From Bacillota bacterium (GTDB lineage Bacteria; Bacillota; Proteinivoracia; UBA4975): 15,082 nt of DNA. A program made the position numbers and the translations under genes. The stretch spans positions 1-15,082 of the forward strand of contig JAAYHI010000168.1 in NCBI GenBank assembly GCA_012727415.1, in the 5' to 3' direction. This document shows, one piece after another, positions 4,771 through 12,935 of this stretch; position 1 is the stretch's first letter; each line of letters opens with the position of its first letter. The notes below the pieces were generated by a model that searched no databases, was not told where the DNA came from, and saw nothing but the letters and a program-made list of their open reading frames with translations.

Positions 4771-6506
4771 ACTTCAATTTTCAGCTCGGCTAATTGCAGG
4801 GCATCTACCTCTGAGGGTGCCTCGGTCATGGGGTCAAAGGCACTGTTTGTCTTGGGAAAGGCGATGACATTGCGAATGCTGTTTTCGCCGGCGAGAATTG
4901 CCACCAAGCGGTCAAAGCCAAAGGCGATTCCCCTGTGGGGAGGAGCGCCGAAGCCAAGGGCCTCCATAAGGAATCCGAACTGCCGCTGGGCCTGCTCCGG
5001 CTCAATGCCAATGGCCTTAAACATAGCCTCTTGGACTTCAGCTGTATGAATGCGGACACTGCCACCGGCAATTTCCCAGCCGTTGAGAACCAAGTCATAG
5101 GCTTGGGCCACTGCGCTGCCCGGGTCGGCAGCGAGCTTTGGCAAATCCTCCGGTACCGGCGCAGTAAAGGGATGGTGGGCGGCCACATAACGCTGTTCTT
5201 CTTCATCATATTCAAAGAGGGGGAAATCTACCACCCAGCAGGGCCGGTATTCAGTTTCACTGTACAAATTGAGCTGTTTCCCCAGCTCTTGCCGCAGGGC
5301 TCCCAGGGCGGGCAGCACTACCCCAAAGGTGTCTATGTCGGACACAAAGAGAAGGGTGCTGCCGGGCTGGGCAGAGAAGGCATCTGTCAGCTCCAGCAAC
5401 TGACTGGGGCTGAAAAACTTGGCTATGGGCGAGCGGATGCCGTCTTCTTCAACGACCATCCAGGCCAAGCCCTGGGCGCCAAAGAGTTTTGCCTGTTCGG
5501 CAAGGCCATCCAGCTCTTTGCGGCTAAAGACAGCGGGCACTTTTATGCCCCGCACTGAGCCCCCTGCTTCAATGGCGCAGGTGAAGACCTTAAACTGGCT
5601 GGCAGCGGCAATGGCGCTGACGTCGACGAGTTCCATGCCGAAGCGCAGGTCGGGTTTATCAGTGCCGTACTTTTCCATGGCAGTGCGCCAGGGAATGCGG
5701 GGAAAGTCTTTGAGTTCCAATCCTTTTAGCTCCCTAAAGATTTTCCTGACCAGCTCTTCCATCAGGGCAAAAAACTCGTCCTGGCCCATGAAGGACACTT
5801 CAATATCTACCTGGGTAAATTCCAGTTGCCTGTCTGCCCGCAAGTCCTCGTCGCGAAAACAGCGGGCTAACTGATAGTACCGCTCAAGGCCGGCCACCAT
5901 CAACAGCTGTTTCAACAACTGGGGGGACTGGGGCAGGGCATAAAATTTCCCGGGGCTGACCCGGCTGGGGACGAGGAAATCTCGCGCCCCTTCGGGAGTG
6001 CTCCTGGTGAGTATTGGCGTTTCCACTTCGATAAAGTCGTGGTCCGCCAGGAAATTGCGAAAGATGCTGGCGGTGGCACTGCGCAGCATTAGATTTGCCT
6101 GCATCCCCGGCCGGCGCAAATCCAGGTAGCGGTAGCGCAGGCGCAGGTTTTCATCCACTTTGACATCGTCGGTAATGTAAAAAGGAGGCAGGGCAGCAGT
6201 GTTAAGCACCGTCATTTCCCGGCATTCTACCTCAACTTCGCCGGTGGGCATGTCGGGATTGACATTGTCCTCTCTGGCCTTTACCACCCCCTGAAGGGCA
6301 ACTACGTACTCCGAGCGCACCTCATCGGCAATCTTATAGCTGGGGCTGTCGGGATAGCACACCACCTGCACCAAGCCCCAGCGGTCCCGGATATCCAGGA
6401 AGATCATGCCTCCCAGGTCCCGGCGCTTTGCCACCCAGCCACATAAGCTTACCTGACTGCCGGCATGCTCCAGGCGCAATTCACCGCACTTGTGAGTTCT
6501 CTCCAA
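4761..6506 (-). CDS. aspS: Aspartyl-tRNA synthetase (bacterial type)
   Basis: This 581-residue class IIb synthetase has an N-terminal OB anticodon-binding domain (about 1-105, CGWVAKRRDLGGMIFLDIRD). The catalytic core contains RYLDLRRP (126-133), TRSTPEGARDFLVPSR (167-182), motif 2 FRDEDLRADRQLEFTQ (217-232) and motif 3 APPHRGIAFGFDRL near the end. A bacterial GAD insertion domain sits between. Residue 31 is Leu in RRDLGG. Non-discriminating enzymes such as that of Pseudomonas aeruginosa have His there, so this one is probably tRNA-Asp specific; a single-residue argument is weak. The start is TTG at 6506, 1 base after the hisS stop, with AGGGGTGAAG just upstream inside the end of hisS. Coupling with hisS under the T-box is likely. 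Confidence 0.97.
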   Translation of the reverse strand: MERTHKCGELRLEHAGSQVSLCGWVAKRRDLGGMIFLDIRDRWGLVQVVCYPDSPSYKIADEVRSEYVVALQGVVKAREDNVNPDMPTGEVEVECREMTVLNTAALPPFYITDDVKVDENLRLRYRYLDLRRPGMQANLMLRSATASIFRNFLADHDFIEVETPILTRSTPEGARDFLVPSRVSPGKFYALPQSPQLLKQLLMVAGLERYYQLARCFRDEDLRADRQLEFTQVDIEVSFMGQDEFFALMEELVRKIFRELKGLELKDFPRIPWRTAMEKYGTDKPDLRFGMELVDVSAIAAASQFKVFTCAIEAGGSVRGIKVPAVFSRKELDGLAEQAKLFGAQGLAWMVVEEDGIRSPIAKFFSPSQLLELTDAFSAQPGSTLLFVSDIDTFGVVLPALGALRQELGKQLNLYSETEYRPCWVVDFPLFEYDEEEQRYVAAHHPFTAPVPEDLPKLAADPGSAVAQAYDLVLNGWEIAGGSVRIHTAEVQEAMFKAIGIEPEQAQRQFGFLMEALGFGAPPHRGIAFGFDRLVAILAGENSIRNVIAFPKTNSAFDPMTEAPSEVDALQLAELKIEVKD

Positions 6507-6507
6507 C

Positions 6508-7755
6508 TTACTTCACCCCTTCCAATTGGGAAACCAGTTCTACAAGGTTTTCCAGGGCCAGCGGCCGCTGCTCTCCCGTCTCCATATCCCTGAGCATGGC
6601 CTGCCCTTGGGACAGATCATCGGGCCCGATAATCAGCGACCAGCGACAATTGTTGCGGTCGGCCTGTTTGAATTGAGCTTTGAAGCTTCGCCCCTCCAAA
6701 TCGTAGCCCAGGTATACCCCCTGTCGCCGCAGCGGATGGGCAAGGGCAATGGCCTCATCCGTTACAGGGTCCATTGTCACAAGCCAGACGCCGCGACGCC
6801 GGGGCTCCCGGCGCAAGGCGGGAGGGTCCATGAGCTCAGTGCGGTCAATACCCAGGGCCAGGCCTACGGCAGGAACTGCCGGGCCGCCAATCAATTCGAC
6901 GAGGCCGTCATAGCGGCCGCCGCCTCCCAGGGCATCCTGGCTACCCAGCTCAGTGGTTTTATATTCAAAGGTGGTGCGGTTATAGTAATCCAAACCCCGC
7001 ACTAAGCGGTCGTCCTGGGTAAAGGGAATGGAAAGGGCGGAAAGCCCGGATTTTACCCTTTCAAAGTGTTCCCGGCACTGGGGGCACAGGTACTGGCTGA
7101 TGCGGGGGGCCTCCTCCAGCTCACGCTGGCAGGATTCTTCCTTGCAGTCCAGCACGCGCAGGGGATTCCGTTCCAGACGGTCGGCACAAAGTTTGCATGT
7201 TTTACGCCCCTGGAGATAAGCCACCAGGGCTTTTTTATATTCCTCCCTGCATTGCCTGCAGCCAATGCTGTTGAGCACCAGGGTGGCCTTGATGCCAAGC
7301 TCCTGGAAATACTGCCAGCCCAGGGCGATTACCTCCACATCTGCCCGCGGACCCGCAGCCCCAAAGAGCTCGACGCCAAACTGCCACAGCTGCCTGTACC
7401 TCCCTGCCTGGGGCTTTTCATAGCGAAACATGGGGCCAAAGTAATAATACTTTGCCGGCAGGGGCCCGTTGTACAGCTTGTTTTCCACAAAGGCCCGCAC
7501 CACCCCGGCGGTGCCTTCCGGCCGTAAAGTGAGGCTGCGCTCACCCCGGTCTTGAAAGGTATACATCTCTTTTTCCACTATATCTGTGCTTTCGCCGACA
7601 CTGCGCGCAAAGAGCTCGGTGTACTCAAAGATTGGGGTACGCAGTTCACCATAGCCATATTGACTGGCCAGGGCCACTGCAATCTCCTCCAGGCGCCGGA
7701 ATCTCGCCGCCTGTTCGGGAAGAAAATCTCGTGTTCCTCTGGGGATTTGATACAT
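6508..7755 (-). CDS. hisS: Histidyl-tRNA synthetase
   Basis: This 415-residue class IIa synthetase has RGTRDFLPEQ at the N-terminus, LTLRPEGTAGVVRA (76-89), motif 2 FGPMFRYEKPQAGRYRQLWQ (106-125), the histidine A motif LVRGLDYYNRTTFE (251-264) and motif 3 GGGGRYDGL...GLALGIDR (277-305). An insertion at 166-227 contains four Cys pairs (C166/C169, C187/C190, C204/C209, C224/C227), which could bind zinc; a similar insertion occurs in many clostridial HisRS as I remember them. The ATG follows GAGGAGG. It is the first gene after the T-box leader and is followed at once by aspS. Confidence 0.97.
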   Translation of the reverse strand: MYQIPRGTRDFLPEQAARFRRLEEIAVALASQYGYGELRTPIFEYTELFARSVGESTDIVEKEMYTFQDRGERSLTLRPEGTAGVVRAFVENKLYNGPLPAKYYYFGPMFRYEKPQAGRYRQLWQFGVELFGAAGPRADVEVIALGWQYFQELGIKATLVLNSIGCRQCREEYKKALVAYLQGRKTCKLCADRLERNPLRVLDCKEESCQRELEEAPRISQYLCPQCREHFERVKSGLSALSIPFTQDDRLVRGLDYYNRTTFEYKTTELGSQDALGGGGRYDGLVELIGGPAVPAVGLALGIDRTELMDPPALRREPRRRGVWLVTMDPVTDEAIALAHPLRRQGVYLGYDLEGRSFKAQFKQADRNNCRWSLIIGPDDLSQGQAMLRDMETGEQRPLALENLVELVSQLEGVK

Positions 7756-7776
7756 GGCAATACCTCCTCAATATTA

Positions 7777-7990
7777 ATAAAAACCCTGTCCCCCTGTCAG
7801 GGACGGGTTTACCCGCGGTGCCACCCTGGTTGCCTTATAGGCCACTCAGTCAGCTTGTAACGGAGCCAGCCGTGAGAACTTGTGCGGAGATGTCTTTCCG
7901 TCGCCTTGTTCGGAGAACTCGCAGTCATGATTCTCCTCCCTGAAGAACAGCATCGACGTACTCTTTCCCCAGTTCCCAAGAAATATTGAT
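7777..7990 (-). promoter_or_regulatory. T-box riboswitch leader of hisS-aspS
   Basis: The canonical T-box AGGGTGGCACCGCG lies at 7827-7814. The antiterminator pairs CAGGG with CCCTG and CGGGT with ACCCG. The competing terminator (ACCCGTCCC with GGGACAGGGT, one bulged A, then TTTTTATT) spans about 7810-7777. Stem I has GGGGA (7970-7966) paired with TCTCC (7890-7886), AGTA at 7962-7959, and CGTCG (7958-7954) paired with CGACG (7903-7899). The specifier strand is GAAAGACA (7898-7891). The codon in the standard place, followed by one purine and then the helix, is GAC (Asp, 7894-7892). CAT (His) overlaps it at 7892-7890. The bulge TGGC (7823-7820) complements GCCA-3', the end of tRNA-Asp (G73) rather than tRNA-His (C73). 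Uncharged tRNA should favour read-through into hisS-aspS. Confidence 0.93.
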
Positions 7991-7996
7991 GGCTGT

Positions 7997-8025
7997 ATTC
8001 TATCAGGGGCAGCGGCCCTTGTCAA
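7997..8025 (-). promoter_or_regulatory. Promoter of the T-box-hisS-aspS operon
   Basis: TTGACA (8025-8020), 17 bases, then TAGAAT (8002-7997). The -35 box lies within the last codons of hemZ and the spacer contains its stop. The start is expected near 7990, just ahead of Stem I. Confidence 0.85.
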
Positions 8026-9385
8026 CTTGCAGCCAGGACAATTTTCGCTCCAGCAAGGCCTGGCAGCGATCGAGGTACTGATTGACATCCCTGGGGTTGT
8101 TGAGGGCCTGGAAGGTGCTCCCCCAGCCCAGTTTGCTCACTGCCCCGGCCCCCACTCCCAGCACAGGCTCCGACTCAGCAATGCTGGCAATATTATAATA
8201 GCAAAAGCTCCCTGGCAGGCCGAAGCCGACATTCTCCAGGTTAGAAGCGATGTTCTTCAGCCGGTAAAGGTAGTAGGGCTTATAGCCCAAGGCATCAAGG
8301 CGGTCATAGGCAGCCCCGGCAATCGCCCTGGATTGGTCTGCACTTAAGTACTGTTCCTTAATCCCTGCACCCCTCTTTAAGGCCAGGGCATGGATAGTAA
8401 TATTCCCCGCTCCCGCTGCCGCCAGGCTGGAAATTACCCCGGCAAACTCCTCTGGGGTCTGCCCCGGCAAGCCCACAATGAGGTCGGTGTTGACAGTGTC
8501 GAAACCAGCCTGCACCGCCATATCCAGGGCGGCGTAAAAGTCCCCGGCACTGTGCCGGCGCCCAATGGCCCGCAAAGTGCTGTCCAGGGGATACTGGGAA
8601 TTGACGCTGATTCGCGTCACCCCTAAATCCCTCAGCACTGCCAGGTGCTCGGCGGTAAGGGTGTCGGGGCGGCCGGCCTCCACGGTAAACTCCCCTCCAA
8701 CCCCCCGGGCGGGAGCCAACAGCTGGTGGAGCTGGCCAGGGCTGAGAGAGGTGGGGGTTCCCCCGCCGACGTAGATGCTGTTTATGACATGCCCCTGCCG
8801 GGAGCAGGCAGCAAGCAACTGCTTCAATTCTGCAGCCGCCTGGCGAAGGTAAGTGTAGATCTTTCCTCTCCAGGGCTCCAGGGGCAGAGAAGCAAAAGAG
8901 CAGTAAGCGCAGCGGCTGGGACAAAAGGGGACGGAGATGTATATGCTCAGTCCCGACTTTTTGAGAAGGGGATAGCCATTATTCACTGCTGCCGCCAGCA
9001 GCCTGGCCTTTTCCCGATGCAGCAGCCAGTTGCAGCACAGTTCTTCTATGGCCCCTGCGGTGCCATAGGTGTCAATGAGGCCGGCGGCCACCTTTCCCGG
9101 ACGCACCCCCGTGAGAATTCCCCAGGGACTGAGAGGACCCCGGTTTTTTTCGCTGAGCATGCAAAAAAGGGCATGCATAAAGTCCAGGGGTCTGGCAGCA
9201 ACGACTCTCTGCTCGGTCTTTTCTCCATCGTTGACCGACAAGAACAATTCCTCCCCCTTTTCCTCAACCAGCACCGCTAAATCCCAGCGGTCTCCCTCGG
9301 CAATAATCTGCCCCTGGGGAAACAGCCACAGCAGCTGCACCCCCCGGCTCCACCATGAAGCAGGTGCCTGAAATTTTATGACCAT
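8003..9385 (-). CDS. hemZ: HemZ-like oxygen-independent coproporphyrinogen III dehydrogenase (radical SAM)
   Basis: The protein has 460 residues. The N-terminal ~145 residues carry the TGVRPGK motif typical of HemZ. The radical SAM core has ISVPFCPSRCAYCSF with C155-x3-C159-x2-C162 for the 4Fe-4S cluster, then IYVGGGTPTSLSPGQL, TVEAGRPDTL and the VGLPGQT and GAGNITIHAL regions of HemN-type enzymes. The expected reaction is anaerobic decarboxylation of coproporphyrinogen III in heme synthesis. HemN-like paralogues with other roles (for example HemW) exist, but the N-terminal extension favours HemZ. The ATG follows GGGGAGG. A terminator-like hairpin lies just upstream (9397-9427). The 3' end contains the hisS promoter. 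Confidence 0.9.
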   Translation of the reverse strand: MVIKFQAPASWWSRGVQLLWLFPQGQIIAEGDRWDLAVLVEEKGEELFLSVNDGEKTEQRVVAARPLDFMHALFCMLSEKNRGPLSPWGILTGVRPGKVAAGLIDTYGTAGAIEELCCNWLLHREKARLLAAAVNNGYPLLKKSGLSIYISVPFCPSRCAYCSFASLPLEPWRGKIYTYLRQAAAELKQLLAACSRQGHVINSIYVGGGTPTSLSPGQLHQLLAPARGVGGEFTVEAGRPDTLTAEHLAVLRDLGVTRISVNSQYPLDSTLRAIGRRHSAGDFYAALDMAVQAGFDTVNTDLIVGLPGQTPEEFAGVISSLAAAGAGNITIHALALKRGAGIKEQYLSADQSRAIAGAAYDRLDALGYKPYYLYRLKNIASNLENVGFGLPGSFCYYNIASIAESEPVLGVGAGAVSKLGWGSTFQALNNPRDVNQYLDRCQALLERKLSWLQVDKGRCP

Positions 9386-9396
9386 GATTTCCTCCC

Positions 9397-9427
9397 CAAA
9401 AAATAAAGGCCCTGGTTATCGGCCTCC
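9397..9427 (-). terminator. Terminator or attenuator between the small HTH gene and hemZ
   Basis: GGAGGCC pairs with GGCCTTT (7 bp including two G-U pairs) and is followed by an overlapping TTTATTTTTT. It sits 4 bases after the small gene's stop and 12 bases before the hemZ ATG, so it could lower read-through into hemZ. I see no separate hemZ promoter in this 45-base gap. Confidence 0.5.
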
Positions 9428-9430
9428 TTA

Positions 9431-9607
9431 TTACCTCAGCACACGGCGAATCCGCTGGACATCAGCGATATCCACATTGAATTGCTGGGCAATTTCTGCA
9501 TCATCTTTGCCGCCGTCAATGCTGTCCATCAACTTATGCAGGTCGACCCGGCGCAGCTTCTGGGCCCGCAGTTTTTCCAAAGCTGTCCTGATGTTCTGTT
9601 CCTGCAT
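9431..9607 (-). CDS. Small helix-turn-helix-like protein (58 residues)
   Basis: An ATG at 9607 follows GGAGGGG with a 5-base gap. It opens a 58-codon frame ending in tandem TAA stops. The sequence begins MQEQNIRTALEKLRAQKLRR. It continues with a basic, Leu-rich helix (VDLHKLMDSIDGG) and then KDDAEIAQQFNVDIADVQRIRRVLR. The second half has helix-turn-helix character: DAEIAQQFNV as the first helix and turn, DIADVQRIRRVL as the recognition-like helix. Rich in Arg and Lys and without Cys, it could be a small DNA-binding protein or the relic of a sigma-factor region 4 or Trp-repressor-type domain. I do not know a name for it. It lies between the hydrolase gene and hemZ in the same direction. Confidence 0.75.
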   Translation of the reverse strand: MQEQNIRTALEKLRAQKLRRVDLHKLMDSIDGGKDDAEIAQQFNVDIADVQRIRRVLR

Positions 9608-9662
9608 CCCGACCCCTCCTTTGGCACAATCCGTACAGGTATTATGCCAATAATCAGGGCCT

Positions 9663-10286
9663 TTATCCCTGAAGCCAGGGGTTAGTGGCTGCTTCTGCCG
9701 CCAGGGTTGAGCCGGGACCGTGACCGGTCAAAACTACTGTCTCTCCGGGCAAGGCCAGGAGCTTGGTCTTGATAGAAGCTATAAGCTGCTGATGGTTGCC
9801 GCCGGGCAAATCTGAGCGGCCGATGGACTGTTTAAACAAAGTGTCGCCGCAAAAGAGAACCCCATGCCCATACAAGCTGATTCCCCCTGGAGTGTGGCCA
9901 GGAGTTGCCAGCACCTGCAAGGAGCAGTTTCCGAAAGCAATGGCATCCCCATCCGCTAGCAAATGGGTGGGGGCAGGGCTGCTGACGGGGTGCCGCATCA
10001 TTGAAGACAGATTTTTGGCAGGGTCGGTGAGCATGCCGGCATCCTCTCTGCCAATGGCAATGGGAACCTGGAGGGCGGCGTGGAGCTCCCCATTGCCGCC
10101 GATGTGGTCCATATGCCCGTGGGTATTGATGATGTACTTCACTTTAAGGTCCAGGGCCTCAATTTCCTGAAGGATTCTCTGGGGTTCAAAGCCGGGGTCA
10201 ATCACCAGGGCCTCCTTGCTCTCAGGACACCAGGCCAGGTAACAGTTTGTCCCCATGCTGCCTACAGGCAGAATCTTATATTCCAT
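9663..10286 (-). CDS. Metallo-beta-lactamase-fold hydrolase (glyoxalase II-like)
   Basis: This 207-residue protein has the full MBL metal-site set: THGHMDHIGG (H56, H58, D60, H61), TPGHTPGG, FCGDTLFKQSIGRSD and a closing TGHGPGS. It matches the short glyoxalase II-like group (YcbL/YqgX type), which lacks the C-terminal domain of true glyoxalase II. Substrate is unknown; thioester hydrolysis is likely for the group. The frame also allows a GTG at 10295 overlapping the dtd stop. I chose the ATG at 10286 because GAGGTGA lies about 5 bases ahead. It lies right after dtd and is probably co-transcribed with it. Confidence 0.9.
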   Translation of the reverse strand: MEYKILPVGSMGTNCYLAWCPESKEALVIDPGFEPQRILQEIEALDLKVKYIINTHGHMDHIGGNGELHAALQVPIAIGREDAGMLTDPAKNLSSMMRHPVSSPAPTHLLADGDAIAFGNCSLQVLATPGHTPGGISLYGHGVLFCGDTLFKQSIGRSDLPGGNHQQLIASIKTKLLALPGETVVLTGHGPGSTLAAEAATNPWLQG

Positions 10287-10291
10287 ATTTA

Positions 10292-10741
10292 TCACCTCAA
10301 CTCTTTGCTGTCCAACACCAAGGTTACCGGACCGTCGTTGTGAATCTCCACCGCCATCATTGCGCCAAAGACGCCTGTTTCTACGTGTATCCCCTGCTCC
10401 GCCAGATAGCGGCAGTACTCCTCATACAGCTGCTCCCCAATCTCCGGAGGGGCAGCTAAATGCCAGGAAGGGCGACGTCCCTTGCGGCAATCGCCGTATA
10501 GTGTAAACTGACTGACCACCAAGGCCTCCCCGCCGGTATCCAGCAGGGACAGGTTCATATTTGCAGCCTTGTCCGGGAAAATGCGCAGATTAGCGGTCTT
10601 TTCTGCCAGATATTGGGCGTCCTGACTGGTGTCCTCGGTTCCTACTCCCACCAGAATCAATAAGCCCTGGCCAATTTCCCCGTGAAGGACGTCATTCACC
10701 CGAACAGCGGCCCTGGACACCCTTTGAATGACAATGCGCAT
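10292..10741 (-). CDS. dtd: D-aminoacyl-tRNA deacylase
   Basis: This 149-residue enzyme hydrolyses D-amino acids (and Gly mischarged on tRNA-Ala) from tRNA. The start MRIVIQRVSRAAVRV, the SQFTLYGDCRKGRRPS motif (about 77-92) and the NDGPVTL motif with its Gly-cisPro pair (about 134-140) are all intact. Length is normal. The ATG follows GAGGTGATACT. It lies 21 bases after rel, as in many Firmicutes. Confidence 0.97.
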   Translation of the reverse strand: MRIVIQRVSRAAVRVNDVLHGEIGQGLLILVGVGTEDTSQDAQYLAEKTANLRIFPDKAANMNLSLLDTGGEALVVSQFTLYGDCRKGRRPSWHLAAPPEIGEQLYEEYCRYLAEQGIHVETGVFGAMMAVEIHNDGPVTLVLDSKELR

Positions 10742-10762
10742 AGTATCACCTCAGTTATCCTG

Positions 10763-12913
10763 CTAAGTGCGGGTCTGCCTGTAGACCTCCATTACCGACT
10801 TGACACCCCGCAGCCTTTCACTGATCTGGCTGAGGTGGTCAAGACTGTGCACTTCCACCGTCATATGCACCTGAGCGGAACCGTCCTTGAGACCACTGCC
10901 GTTGATGGTGAGGATATTGGCCTTGAGTTCTCCCAGCACATTCATGATTTCCTGGAGCAGGCCCTTGCGGTCCCAGGCATTGATTACCAGCTCCACAGGA
11001 AAAGTTTGGTGCTCGGAGCTCCCCCACTGCACTGCCAACAAGCGCTCCGGGGCAGCATCCCGCAGGTTGGGACAGTCCTCCCGGTGGACGGTAAGGCCCC
11101 GGCCCCGGGTGACATAGCCGACAATAGCGTCCCCAGGCAGGGGTTTGCAGCAGCGGCCAAAGCGCACCAGGATATTTTCCACGCCCTTAACCATTACCGC
11201 TGCGTCTGTCTCAGAGGCCTTGCCCTTAATTACTTCCACTTCCGCCAGGGACATTTCCTTTTCCCTGAGCTTAACAACCTCTTCATAGATTCGCCGGCCC
11301 ACAGAAACGGCATTGAGCCCGCCGTAACCCAGGGCGGCGTAAAAGTCGTCCTCCTGATCCCTCTGGTAGTTGTAGCGTCTGAGCACCGAGGCGCGAACTT
11401 CAGGGTCAATATCTGCCGGGGCCAGGCCGTAGCGCTTGAGCTCCCGGAACAACAGCTCCCGGCCTTTCTCGATATTTTGCTCCCGCCCTTCCCGCTTAAA
11501 CCATTGGCGAATCTTGGTCCGCGCCTGGGAAGACTTTACTATCTTCAGCCAGTCCATACTGGGAGTAGCTCCCGTCTGGGTGAGGATTTCCACAATATCT
11601 CCTGTTTCCAGCTGATGATTCAAAGGCCCCAGCCTGCCGTTGACTTTTGCCCCCACAGTGGAGTGACCGATGTGGGTATGGATGCGGTAGGCAAAGTCCA
11701 GGGGCACTGCGCCTATGGGTAAATCGATGACATCCCCCTTGGGGGTGAAGACCAGCACCTCATCATCAAAGAGGTCGATCTTCAGGGTCTCGATAAATTC
11801 ATTGGTGTCCTTGGTTTCCTTCTGCCACTCCATGAATTGCCGCAGCCAGGCCAGCTTTTCGTCAAACTGACGGTCCCCCTTGCCCCCTTCTTTATAGCGC
11901 CAGTGAGCTGCCAGACCATACTCCGCCACCCGGTGCATGGCCCAGGTGCGAATCTGCACCTCCACGGGGTTGCCTTTGAGGGCAACCACTGTGGTATGCA
12001 ATGATTGGTAGCCATTGCTCTTGGGCATGGCGATATAGTCCTTAAAGTGGCCGGGGATTGGTTTACACAGGTTGTGAACCTGGCCCAGCACCGCATAGCA
12101 ATCCCTGACGGTGTTGACCACCACCCGAATTGCAGTGAGGTCGTATATTTCACTCAGCTCTTTTTGCTGCTTGGTCATCTTTTGCCAAATGCTGTACAGG
12201 TGCTTTGGCCGTCCGGTAATATTGGCCTTAATGCCGGCTTCTGCCAGGCTGGTTTCCAGATACTCGATGATCTTGTGCATGATTTCTTCCCGCTGCTCCC
12301 GCCGCTGCCGCAATTCCGCCACCAGGCTGTAATATTCCCTGGGGTGCAGATAGCGAAAAGACAGGTCTTCCAGTTCCCACTTAAACCGGAAAATCCCCAG
12401 ACGATGAGCAAGGGGAGCATAGATTTCCAGGGTCTCCCTGGCCATTTCCCTTTGCCTGGTTGCAGGGAGGTAGTCCAGGGTGCGCATATTGTGGAGGCGG
12501 TCGGCAAACTTAATGAGAATGACCCGGAAATCGCTGGCCATGGACATAAACATCTTGCGCAGGTTTTCCGCCTGCTGCTGAGCCTTGGAATAAAACCGCA
12601 GGCGCATCAGCTTGGTTACTCCGTCGACCAGGAGGGCGATTTCGGAGCCAAATGCCGCCTCAATATCTTCCAGGGTAGTATCGGTGTCCTCGACCACATC
12701 ATGGAGCAACCCGGCAACCACAGTTTCCATATCCTGCTCAATATCGGCGAGAATCTCTGCCACCGCCAGGGGATGGGAAATATAGGGCTCCCCGGATTCC
12801 CGGACCTGGCCGGCATGGGCAGAATTCGCCTTATCCCAGGCACGTTCAATAAGGCCCCGGTCAAAATCCGGGGCATACTTTGCAATCTTGGCAAAAAGCT
12901 GCTCCAGGGCCAT
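10763..12913 (-). CDS. relA: Bifunctional (p)ppGpp synthetase/hydrolase Rel (RSH family)
   Basis: This long RSH protein (716 residues) makes and degrades the stringent-response alarmone. The HD hydrolase domain is intact: SHPLAVAEIL (H47), HDVVEDT (71-77) and KFADRLHNMRTL. The synthetase domain has YSIWQKM, EIYDLTAIRVVV, KSNGYQSLHTTVV and EVQIRTWAMHRVAEYGLAAHW. TGS (VFTPKGDVIDLPIGAVPLDF), a zinc-finger-like region (GRCCKPLPGD...CPNL) and a C-terminal ACT domain follow. The loop that is usually RFKD in bifunctional Rel reads HFKD here (His289, codon 12049-12047). I chose the ATG at 12913 because GGGG lies 8 bases upstream; GTG codons at 12922 and 12919 sit too close to it. It lies 22 bases after apt. 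Confidence 0.96.
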   Translation of the reverse strand: MALEQLFAKIAKYAPDFDRGLIERAWDKANSAHAGQVRESGEPYISHPLAVAEILADIEQDMETVVAGLLHDVVEDTDTTLEDIEAAFGSEIALLVDGVTKLMRLRFYSKAQQQAENLRKMFMSMASDFRVILIKFADRLHNMRTLDYLPATRQREMARETLEIYAPLAHRLGIFRFKWELEDLSFRYLHPREYYSLVAELRQRREQREEIMHKIIEYLETSLAEAGIKANITGRPKHLYSIWQKMTKQQKELSEIYDLTAIRVVVNTVRDCYAVLGQVHNLCKPIPGHFKDYIAMPKSNGYQSLHTTVVALKGNPVEVQIRTWAMHRVAEYGLAAHWRYKEGGKGDRQFDEKLAWLRQFMEWQKETKDTNEFIETLKIDLFDDEVLVFTPKGDVIDLPIGAVPLDFAYRIHTHIGHSTVGAKVNGRLGPLNHQLETGDIVEILTQTGATPSMDWLKIVKSSQARTKIRQWFKREGREQNIEKGRELLFRELKRYGLAPADIDPEVRASVLRRYNYQRDQEDDFYAALGYGGLNAVSVGRRIYEEVVKLREKEMSLAEVEVIKGKASETDAAVMVKGVENILVRFGRCCKPLPGDAIVGYVTRGRGLTVHREDCPNLRDAAPERLLAVQWGSSEHQTFPVELVINAWDRKGLLQEIMNVLGELKANILTINGSGLKDGSAQVHMTVEVHSLDHLSQISERLRGVKSVMEVYRQTRT

Positions 12914-12935
12914 TTTCACCACCCCTTAGTTGGGT

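Noticed and set aside
7074..7260. Cys-rich insertion in HisRS as a novel zinc domain
   Set aside because: As I remember them, many clostridial HisRS carry a similar set of Cys pairs in this place, so it is not unusual.
9655..9680. CAGGG...CCCTG hairpin overlapping the stop of the hydrolase gene as a terminator
   Set aside because: The stem is short and is followed only by ATTATT, without a proper U tract.
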